Of a stretch of 12,326 nucleotides of DNA, positions 6,588 to 12,326 are shown piece by piece. How positions within the stretch are numbered: position 1 is the stretch's first letter; each line of letters opens with the position of its first letter. Source of the stretch: CBDHDN01 sp965261585 (GTDB lineage: Bacteria > Pseudomonadota > Alphaproteobacteria > UBA6615); the NCBI GenBank assembly GCA_965261585.1, contig CBDHDN010000066.1:1-12326 (forward strand). The letters are read 5' to 3'. The notes below the pieces were generated by a model. The model did not search any database and was not told the DNA's origin. It saw only the letters and a list, made by a program, of their open reading frames with translations. The position numbers and the translations under genes were made by a program.

Positions 6588-7229
6588 TAGTCTGTCTGGC
6601 CTCATGCGCCCTTCGCTGTCCGTATCGATACGGATGACCCGGTCGTGGCCCAACCCAAGATACTGCAGCGCAGAGTAGACGGAGGTGTGCGCGTCATTGC
6701 CGATGAAGACGTGGATTTCGGGGGCGCCGAACAGGCCATCTGCGTCCGGATCCCAACCATGCGCGCGCAAGGTCTTGCCACGTGCAGCGGCGAGCGCCAC
6801 GAAATTGCCAACCGTCGCACCGGTTACGAAACCAATGGACGCCTCGCGCGGCAGATCGAGAAGTTCAAGGAGCCAATTGGCGGCAACCTCCTCGACAGCG
6901 GCAGTCGTTGGGGTTGGCGTGTGATACCCAGAATTCTGCCCCCACGCACTGGCCAGCCAGTCGGCGGCTATGCCAGTTGGATGCGAAGCCCCAAGCACCC
7001 AACCGAAGAAGCGTGGATGTCCCATCTGCATAAGACCGGGCTCACCAGTTTTGGCGAGTTGGCGGATGACCGCCCTACCGTCCGAACCACCTTCAGGTAG
7101 CGCTTCGGCGAAAGCATCGCGCATCTCGTGATACGTACGCTGCGGCGCGCAGCCAAGATTGGCAAGATCCGACCTGTAGCGAAGAGCTTGTTGGAAGGCC
7201 TCCTCAAGCGCGTCCAGTGATACTGCCAT
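6588..7229 (-). pseudogene. PLP-dependent group II decarboxylase, N-terminal fragment
   Basis: This is the first 214 residues of the decarboxylase, from ATG 7229 (MAVSLDALEEAF) to RMRPDRL at the insertion point. An AGAGG ribosome-binding site lies about eleven bases upstream. The fragment carries HPRFFGW (71-77), NSGYHTPTPTTAAVEE (99-114), the phosphate-binding GATVGNF (137-143) and the ring-stacking histidine in DAHTSV (181). The PLP lysine is on the other fragment, so this piece cannot be active. Translation would run six residues into the insertion sequence and stop. It lies 108 bases downstream of the LysR gene on the same strand, so the regulator may once have controlled it. Confidence 0.88.
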
Positions 7230-7337
7230 AGTGACGGACCTCTTCCGACAGATTAAGGGATTGAGGGTCTTAGAACGTGCGATGCCGAGTGCTCGAACTG
7301 CAGCGAGCGCGCCCATTCATTCCAAAAGATACGGGTA

Positions 7338-8279
7338 TCAGCGTGCTCCTGTCGAAGGCGGCCGCGCAAGAGTGCTGTCCCAGACGCCGGCGATCCGGGC
7401 GAGCTCCTGTGCCAGCGCGTCCGCGAACAGGCGCGCCGGCTGGGACAGCGGACGCCGCGCCGGGCGCATGGCCACGAACTCCGAGGTGATCGGCGGGTCG
7501 GCGACGGGGCTTAGCGTAAAGCCCCTGTCGGCGATCTCGTTGGCGCAGATCGTGCCGGGCAGGATCGTGACCCAATCGGAATTGGCGACGAAGTCGAGGG
7601 TGCCGATCATCGCATCCATCTCCAGCCGGCGCTCGACCCGGACGCCATGGGTCGCGATGTAGGCCTCGAGCGTCGGGCGCCGCGCATTCTGCGCCAGCGG
7701 GACGACGAGCTTGAGCGGCGCCAGGGCGGCGAGGCGGACCGGCTTCAGGTGGGTCAGGTTCGCGGCGGCACTGGACAGCAGGATCTCGCGATCGCGGCCG
7801 ATCAGGCGCGCTGTCAAGCCGGCCCGGCGCGGCAGCGGCGGCACGACGGCGAAGTCGAGCTGGCCGGCCACGACCTGCTCGGTCAGCGCATTGCTGTAGG
7901 CCTCGATGATGCGCAGCTCGACATTGGGATAGCGGTCGACATAGGCCGACAGGACCGGCGCCAGGGCGCCGCGCGTCAAGGTCGGCATGAGACCGATGTC
8001 GACGACGCCGCTGACGTCGTCGGACAGTGCGCGCAACTCCTGTTGCATGGCGTCGATGTTGCTGAGTACGGCGACCGCGCGGTCATAGAGGCGCGCGCCG
8101 GCAACCGTCGACCGGATACCGCGCGGCGTGCGCTCGAACAGCCGGGCCTCGAGCCGTTGCTCCAGCTTCTGCACCTGCATGCTGAGGCCGGATTGGGTCG
8201 CGTTCTCGCGCACCGCGGCGGCGCTGAACGAGCCGCACTCATAGACGGCGACAAAGGCCTTGATCTGACCGAAGTTCAT
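7338..8279 (-). CDS. LysR-family transcriptional regulator
   Basis: A 313-residue DNA-binding regulator of normal length. Residues 1-60 are the winged helix-turn-helix (MNFGQIKAFVAVYECGSFSA, then ATQSGLSMQVQKLEQRL and LFERTPRGI). From about 90 to 295 it has the periplasmic-binding-protein-like effector domain (VDIGLMPTL, then LDFAVVPPL and GFTLSPVADPP). The ATG at 8279 is the family start; no strong ribosome-binding site is obvious. LysR regulators usually control an adjacent gene. Here the downstream decarboxylase is disrupted and the divergent gene is a dioxygenase relic, so any local target may be lost. The effector is unknown. Confidence 0.92.
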   Translation of the reverse strand: MNFGQIKAFVAVYECGSFSAAAVRENATQSGLSMQVQKLEQRLEARLFERTPRGIRSTVAGARLYDRAVAVLSNIDAMQQELRALSDDVSGVVDIGLMPTLTRGALAPVLSAYVDRYPNVELRIIEAYSNALTEQVVAGQLDFAVVPPLPRRAGLTARLIGRDREILLSSAAANLTHLKPVRLAALAPLKLVVPLAQNARRPTLEAYIATHGVRVERRLEMDAMIGTLDFVANSDWVTILPGTICANEIADRGFTLSPVADPPITSEFVAMRPARRPLSQPARLFADALAQELARIAGVWDSTLARPPSTGAR

Positions 8280-8284
8280 GGCGA

Positions 8285-8802
8285 TCCCCGAAATCCATCA
8301 GAAACCCTGATAGCACATTCGGCGCAACGACCTGGTGCCGCCGGCTCGAACGCGCCAACGGCATGCCGCAGCTGAACGGCGCCGGCATGGTCGAGCTGTA
8401 CAACCACCCTGCGCTGTGGGCGAACCGCCAGCTGCCGCGCGTGCACGGGACGTTCGCCGACATCCAGCACCGAGGCGCTGTGGGTGACGATCGACCGGGC
8501 AAACCTGAACGTGCCCAACCGCCCCGGCTTCACGTTCGAAGGTCTGATCCGGAACAGCCGGCTGCCCCATGGGACGAGCCCGAACACGTCGCACCGGCCA
8601 CGGCTGGCCCAATACATCTCGACGTCGCCGGCGCCGGAGGACAACGCCGCGGCGCGGGCATGGCGCACCGAATCCCAGCTGCACCGCCGCGCGCCCGCGG
8701 GCGACCCGTTCCCCGGCGATCCGCGCGGCTGGGAACGCCGGCATGGCACGACGGCGGCGCTGACACCGCTCGATCGCAAGCTCCTCGGCCTCGACACGTG
8801 GG
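8285..8802 (+). pseudogene. Decayed phytanoyl-CoA dioxygenase family gene
   Basis: Pieces of a PhyH-type Fe(II)/2-oxoglutarate dioxygenase in two frames. The first frame gives MVELYNHPALWANRQLPRVH and GTFADI. After a +1 shift near 8463-8472 the next frame gives TEALWVTIDRANLNVPNRPG, then GFTFEGLI. This is joined directly to RLPHGTSPNTSHRPRLAQYI and later DPFPGDPRGWERRH and LTPLDRKLLGLDTW. In intact relatives about 100 residues, including the iron-binding H-x-D motif, separate GFTFEGLI from the distal histidine block, so an internal deletion has removed the active site. The N-terminal part is also missing, and the remnant begins against the LysR start. Family assignment comes from remembered motifs, not a search. 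8803-8983 shows no recognisable gene. Confidence 0.72.
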
Positions 8803-8983
8803 CGCCGCCGCGGCCTCGAACGCCGGCGGCAGCGGCACCATGCGGCTGGACCACACCAGCGGCCGGCGCCGCGCAACCCCTGGTTTCGCGAGCTAGAGTA
8901 GCGCGCCGAGGCGATCGCGGTCTCCGTGGCCAACCGGTCCGGCAGCCGCTGGTCACCGATCGGCGCCGGGCGCGGGACAATCT

Positions 8984-10069
8984 TCAGCGGGCTTGAGATG
9001 CGGCGATCTCGCCGGCGAGCCGATTTCTTTGCTCGAGCATCTCATAACGCCGGATCATGAGACTGCCGAGAGCGTAAAGGGGCTCAAGGTCTATCGCACC
9101 AATACTCTCATCGAGGCTCAAAAGAATCTCCTCTTCCGTCGCCAAGCTCTGCTCGTAGTTAGCTCTGAGGTTTTCCAGCAAGGGGCCCGCATCCGCGGAT
9201 CGGCCCGCCGGACCCAGCGCTGCCTCCTCAAAATGTGCCGGAATTGATTCCCGTCCCCGTGCGACTTGACCATGACCGAACGCAACGTGCGTTCTTCCCG
9301 GTCCGTTGTCTGTGCCTAATGTCCCCAGATTCTTTAACGCCCGAAGGGAGCTAATAACCGCCGAATTGGCTGACATCACGGCGTTCTGAAGAAACAGCTG
9401 CGGATGGTCGCGATCGAGCAGCATATTGCCCATCCGTATTGCAGAGTTTTCGGCCTCCAGCAGGGCGATTTGATTGGCGACTACCTTTTCGGATACCGCC
9501 GTTGGATCCGTTACGTGACCAGCTTCGACTGACTCGAACAGCGCGACCGACTGCTCCAGCCCCGTCTGAACTCGATCGCTGACCGCGTCCAGAAAGCGGA
9601 GGGAGAAAACCATTGCCTGTCGGAATGTATCTCCCCTAACCAGTGGGTCCGGCTGAAGCCCGGACCTTAGATCTTCAAATGCCGCTAGCGCCCGAGCCGC
9701 CGAGGTGTGATGCGCCTGAAGCTGTTCTGCAGCAGGCTCGGGAGAGCTAGCGCCCTGCAAAAGTGCCAGCGAAAGTTCGTCAATGCTGTTCGTGGCGTGG
9801 AGCGCCCTGAAGAGTTCATCGAGGGCGCGTTCACCCTTTCGCGTCCAGGCAGACAGCCTCACGATATCCGCCACGAGAACCGCGTCGGCCCCGCGATCGC
9901 TCTCTACGGATCGAAGCTCTGGTGGCTGCGCATACGTCGGGCGCTCGCCCGTTTGCGCCGCCGCCTGCCCAACAGCCAGATGCACTAGGACTACAAACGC
10001 AACATACGCAGCGAGCACGCGCGTGGCCGCGTAGCAACCGGCCAACCGCTCCGGCAACCAACCGATCAC
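8984..10069 (-). CDS. Unrecognised exported helical protein, coupled to the LOG gene
   Basis: I do not recognise this 361-residue protein. The GTG at 10069 is taken as the start because it overlaps the TGA of the LOG gene by four bases (GTGA), a typical coupling arrangement; the frame is also open for 20 more codons inside the LOG gene. A hydrophobic segment (VLAAYVAFVVLVHLAVG) followed by QAAAQTG looks like a Sec signal peptide with cleavage after AxA, placing it in the periplasm. The mature part appears almost wholly alpha-helical with few glycines, with stretches such as VVANQIALLEAENSAIRMGN and LATEEEILLSLDESI. A glycine-rich hinge (LGTDNGPGRTHVAFGHGQVA) interrupts it. It has no membrane segment after the signal and no recognised catalytic motif. 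Codon use is less GC-rich than its neighbours, which may mean transfer. Confidence 0.72.
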   Translation of the reverse strand: MIGWLPERLAGCYAATRVLAAYVAFVVLVHLAVGQAAAQTGERPTYAQPPELRSVESDRGADAVLVADIVRLSAWTRKGERALDELFRALHATNSIDELSLALLQGASSPEPAAEQLQAHHTSAARALAAFEDLRSGLQPDPLVRGDTFRQAMVFSLRFLDAVSDRVQTGLEQSVALFESVEAGHVTDPTAVSEKVVANQIALLEAENSAIRMGNMLLDRDHPQLFLQNAVMSANSAVISSLRALKNLGTLGTDNGPGRTHVAFGHGQVARGRESIPAHFEEAALGPAGRSADAGPLLENLRANYEQSLATEEEILLSLDESIGAIDLEPLYALGSLMIRRYEMLEQRNRLAGEIAASQAR

Positions 10070-10881
10070 ATCGTCGGTCCGGTTGCGCCCAGCGCGTCTG
10101 CGGTGAGCTCGCGGACAACGTAGTCGCACGCGTTGTCAATCGCGTCGGTGCGATGGAAGAGGTCGACATCCTCGGGACTGATCGTCCCGTGGTCGACCAG
10201 CGTGCGCAGATCGAGGGCCGTATCCCAGTATTCGCTGCCGAACAGGACGATCGGCAGTTTCTTTTTCATCTTCAGCGTCTGGATCAGCGTCAACATCTCG
10301 AACAACTCGTCCAGGGTGCCAAATCCGCCCGGCATCGCGATCACGGCCTTGGCAAGGTAGGCGAACCAGAACTTGCGTATGAAAAAATAGTGGAACTCGA
10401 AGGCGAGCTCGCGGGTGACGTAGGGATTGTCGAACTCTTCGACCGGCAACGAGATGGTGAGGCCAATGCTGAGGCCCTTGGCTTCCGCCGCGCCCCGGTT
10501 GGCGGCCTCCATGATGCCGGGCCCACCGCCAGTGCAGACCACGAATCGGCGCCTATCGCCGGTCAGCCACTTCGACCATTCGGTCAGCCGCTTCGCCATC
10601 CGCCGTGCATCGTCGTAGTAGCGCGACATGCCGCACAGCCGCTTCAGGCGTTCGAGATCTTCGCCTTCGGCGTCCGTCGCCGCGAGGCGCGCCTTGGCAT
10701 CCTCCGGCGAGGGGATCCGCGCCGAGCCGAAGAACACGATCGTGTCCTCGATCCTGTAGTGCTCGAACCGCGATTCGGGCTCGATATACTCCGCCAGTAT
10801 GCGCAGCGGTCGAGCCTGGCGGATGTCCAGAAATCGCTCGCTCTTGTAGGCCTTGTTGGTCATCGGAAGCCGCTGGGCCAT
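10066..10881 (-). CDS. LOG-family protein (lysine-decarboxylase-like Rossmann fold)
   Basis: 271 residues from ATG 10881, which has AGGA close upstream; ATG 10863 is an alternative. The family includes cytokinin-activating phosphoribohydrolases, which release the base from nucleoside 5'-monophosphates, and many bacterial members of unknown role. Visible motifs are IVFFGSARIPSPEDA (48-62), VVCTGGGPGIMEAANRGA (114-131), FHYFFIRKFW (163-172) and the signature PGGFGTLDELFEM (184-196), with the catalytic glutamate in DELFEM. It is longer at the N-terminus than small LOG proteins, like the TIGR00730-type larger group. Older annotation as lysine decarboxylase is misleading. It is transcribed with the exported protein gene, which starts on its stop codon. 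Confidence 0.9.
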   Translation of the reverse strand: MAQRLPMTNKAYKSERFLDIRQARPLRILAEYIEPESRFEHYRIEDTIVFFGSARIPSPEDAKARLAATDAEGEDLERLKRLCGMSRYYDDARRMAKRLTEWSKWLTGDRRRFVVCTGGGPGIMEAANRGAAEAKGLSIGLTISLPVEEFDNPYVTRELAFEFHYFFIRKFWFAYLAKAVIAMPGGFGTLDELFEMLTLIQTLKMKKKLPIVLFGSEYWDTALDLRTLVDHGTISPEDVDLFHRTDAIDNACDYVVRELTADALGATGPTM

Positions 10882-10900
10882 CGCGTCCTGGTGGTCTGAT

Positions 10901-10927
10901 CCTAACGCTTGGTCCACAAGCGTTAGG
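10901..10927. promoter_or_regulatory. 10-bp perfect inverted repeat before the LOG gene
   Basis: CCTAACGCTT (10901-10910) and AAGCGTTAGG (10918-10927) form a perfect dyad with a 7-base centre, ending about 20 bases before the LOG start. This position suits an operator or a 5'-leader hairpin that affects translation. Confidence 0.55.
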
Positions 10928-10947
10928 TGATTCAGGCCACTGAATCA
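10928..10947. promoter_or_regulatory. 8-bp perfect inverted repeat with two GANTC sites
   Basis: TGATTCAG and CTGAATCA flank a 4-base centre and lie directly against the previous dyad. Each arm contains a GANTC site; a degenerate third copy (TGATTCGATTCAG, 10958-10970) follows with two more. Confidence 0.5.
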
Positions 10948-10972
10948 ACAAGCGGGGTGATTCGATTCAGCC

Positions 10973-10993
10973 GACGGATGGGAACCATCCGTC
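10973..10993. repeat. 9-bp perfect hairpin with 3-base loop
   Basis: GACGGATGG (10973-10981) pairs with CCATCCGTC (10985-10993) around GAA. In RNA from either strand it would be a very stable hairpin; no U-tract follows on either strand, so it is not a standard terminator. Confidence 0.55.
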
Positions 10994-11179
10994 AGCATCG
11001 AACCACTGGCAAGGCCGCTTCGCGGGCATAATATCGGAACCGACAGGGAGCCGCACTTCCCTGCCACTTCGCCACCGGCATCTTGCGAAGCTCCGCGGCA
11101 GGCCCGAGCGATACGCTCAGTAGGCCCGACCTTCGGCGGGGTGACGGCAAGAGCTAAGGCACTGCTCGCCGAGTCGGAG

Positions 11180-12301
11180 CTACTCGGCCGCAGCCGCAGC
11201 TGCCGCAGCGCGCTCGCCGATGGCCTCGTTGACGCGGGGCATGACCTCCGTCGCCATCAGTTCGAGCGAGCGTTTGCCGAGCGCCGGATCGACCCAGTCC
11301 ATGCTGGGATAGACGAGCTCGCCGAACGCGCCGGTGACCTCGCGGAAGGCGAGGATCTGGTCGACGACGGCGTTGACCGTGCCGCACATCACGAGCTCGT
11401 CGAGGATGCCGTCGAGCGTCACCTCGTCGTCGGGCTGGTCCTTGTGGGTCTTGAACACGGCGGCGCGGCCGAGCTTCTTGAGCTTCGTCAGCAACTGGCT
11501 GAAATAGAAGCGATACGGGCTGTCGGCGTCGGCGCGGCCATAGTCCTCGGCGACCTTGTCATCGTCGGCGACGAAGATCGAGCGGGCGATGCGCCAGGTC
11601 GCCGGGTCGGCGGTGCGGCCCGCCTTGGCATGGCCTTCGGCATAGCCGGCCCAGTGGGAGCCGACCCATTTCGGCAGCAGGAAGTTGGCCGACAGCGGGT
11701 GGAAGTCGCGCTCGCCCATGGCGATGACGCCCTTCGAGAACGGCGCGACGACGGTGCCGACGATCTCCGGCCACGGCTTCTGCAGCGGCTTCATGATCTC
11801 GCCGACGCCGATCTCGGGAAAGATCGTCTGCTCGGTCGTGACGGTCCAGCGGTCGGTCTTGATGTTGTAGGGCGGCGTGCCCAACCAGATCTGCAGGATC
11901 ACGTCGATCGCCTGGCCGAACATGTCGTTGCGGTCCTCGTCGAGGATGCCCAGCGCCTCGGCGTCCGAGGCCAGGGCGCCGGGCGAGACGCCGAAAATTA
12001 AGCGGCCCTCGCACAGATGGTCCATCATTGCCGCATGGGCCGCCACCAGCGCCGGGTGGCTGTGCGACAGGTTCGTCGTGCCGGTGGCCAGCTTGATGGT
12101 CTTGGTCGCATGGATCAGCGTGGCCAGGAAGATCATCGAGTTCGTGATGTTCTCGGCCCTGTCGGTCAGATGCTCGCCGATGAACGCGTCGTAGTAGCCG
12201 AGGGCGTCGGCCAGGATCACCGCCGCGCGGTCCTCCTTCAGGGTCTCGGTGGTATTGCGGTGCAGCGGATGCACCGGCATGGCGAAATAGCCCAGTCGCA
12301 T
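11180..12301 (-). CDS. LLM-class flavin-dependent oxidoreductase (luciferase-like monooxygenase)
   Basis: A 373-residue cytoplasmic enzyme of the bacterial luciferase-like TIM-barrel family, which uses reduced flavin and oxygen; the substrate is unknown. The ATG at 12301 follows an AGGA ribosome-binding site at normal spacing. The N-terminal MRLGYFAMPVHPLHR and the blocks ADALGYYDAFIGEHLTD, IKLATGTTNLSHSHPALVAA and EGRLIFGVSPGALASDAEAL are typical of the group that includes limonene monooxygenase-like proteins. The C-terminal half has VMCGTVNAVVDQILAFREVT and the expected VYPSMDWVDP. Length is normal. The protein ends in an alanine run (eight residues before the final Glu), probably a neutral tail. 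The next gene downstream on the strand is the LOG gene, 298 bases on, so they are not obviously one operon. Confidence 0.92.
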   Translation of the reverse strand: MRLGYFAMPVHPLHRNTTETLKEDRAAVILADALGYYDAFIGEHLTDRAENITNSMIFLATLIHATKTIKLATGTTNLSHSHPALVAAHAAMMDHLCEGRLIFGVSPGALASDAEALGILDEDRNDMFGQAIDVILQIWLGTPPYNIKTDRWTVTTEQTIFPEIGVGEIMKPLQKPWPEIVGTVVAPFSKGVIAMGERDFHPLSANFLLPKWVGSHWAGYAEGHAKAGRTADPATWRIARSIFVADDDKVAEDYGRADADSPYRFYFSQLLTKLKKLGRAAVFKTHKDQPDDEVTLDGILDELVMCGTVNAVVDQILAFREVTGAFGELVYPSMDWVDPALGKRSLELMATEVMPRVNEAIGERAAAAAAAAE

Positions 12302-12326
12302 GGCGGATCCTCGTCCCTGTTGCGTG

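Larger units (their letters stand above)
10882..11179 (-). other. Non-coding interval rich in inverted repeats
   Basis: No convincing gene lies in this 298-base gap between the flavin oxidoreductase and the LOG gene, both leftward. It holds three perfect hairpins (listed separately), four GANTC sites in 40 bases, and weaker dyads at 11044-11063 (CAGGGA/TCCCTG) and 11106-11118 (GAGCG/CGCTC). A 29-codon frame at 11081-10992 starts with ATG after a GGAG and is the only small coding candidate. It may be the promoter and leader of the LOG gene, a structured RNA, or a palindromic repeat element. Confidence 0.55.

Noticed and set aside
8803..8983. Short frames after the dioxygenase relic, for example one reading RAEAIAVSVANRSG
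   Set aside because: They are broken by stops and match no family I recognise; too weak to list as a gene.
9970..10069. Lipoprotein signal (LAGC) in the exported protein
   Set aside because: The cysteine lies before the hydrophobic stretch, not after it; the AxA site after the stretch fits ordinary signal peptidase cleavage.
10882..11179. tRNA, SRP RNA or tmRNA gene in the hairpin-rich gap
   Set aside because: No cloverleaf, no SRP or tmRNA core sequence was found by eye; only short local hairpins are present.
11141..12001. Plus-strand frame of 286 codons opposite the flavin oxidoreductase
   Set aside because: It overlaps a gene with clear family blocks and a good ribosome-binding site; the antisense product shows no recognisable domain.
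1..12326. CRISPR array, prophage or toxin-antitoxin cassette
   Set aside because: No regularly spaced repeats, phage structural or integrase genes, or recognisable toxin-antitoxin pairs were seen.

Overview
The window looks like a GC-rich alphaproteobacterial chromosome, probably from the Rhodospirillales or a relative. The evidence is very high GC coding sequence, an FNR/FixK-type box ahead of an hsp20 gene, clustered GANTC motifs of the kind methylated by CcrM, and the gene families present. The genus is not resolved. No rRNA, tRNA or CRISPR array was seen. Most of the genes look metabolic or stress related, but about half of the window is decayed or interrupted.

Layout: (1) 1-39 holds the first 13 codons of a leftward gene. 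(2) 258-743 is a leftward Hsp20 small heat-shock protein with a short out-of-frame stretch, and an FNR/FixK-like box lies in its upstream region. (3) 978 to about 2282 is a broken SLC13-type permease with TrkA-C domains. It carries a 5-bp tandem-repeat frameshift and a 29-bp insertion copied from 152 bp downstream, and its C-terminal membrane half is missing. (4) 2283-3875 is a leftward two-domain HAD protein, a beta-phosphoglucomutase-like domain followed by trehalose-6-phosphate phosphatase. (5) 4035-4622 is a rightward UbiX-family flavin prenyltransferase. (6) 4702-7229 is an insertion-sequence-rich block. It holds a remnant of an IS481/IS3-like transposase and a PLP-dependent group II decarboxylase gene. 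That gene is split by a complete IS5-family element (5746-6587), which abuts a 103-bp MITE-like element (5641-5743). (7) 7338-8279 is a LysR regulator. (8) About 8285-8802 is a decayed phytanoyl-CoA dioxygenase family gene. (9) 8984-10069 is an unrecognised exported helical protein whose GTG start overlaps the stop of a LOG-family gene (10066-10881). (10) 10882-11179 is a non-coding interval rich in perfect hairpins and GANTC sites. (11) 11180-12301 is a luciferase-like flavin-dependent monooxygenase.

The genes do not form one pathway. The LysR gene precedes the split decarboxylase on the same strand and may have controlled it, but that enzyme is now inactivated. The LOG gene and the exported helical protein are the clearest two-gene unit and the best candidate for undescribed biology. 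The rest of the interest is mutational: several inactivating events can be reconstructed to the base, including a nested insertion that restores a clean 472-residue enzyme when removed on paper.
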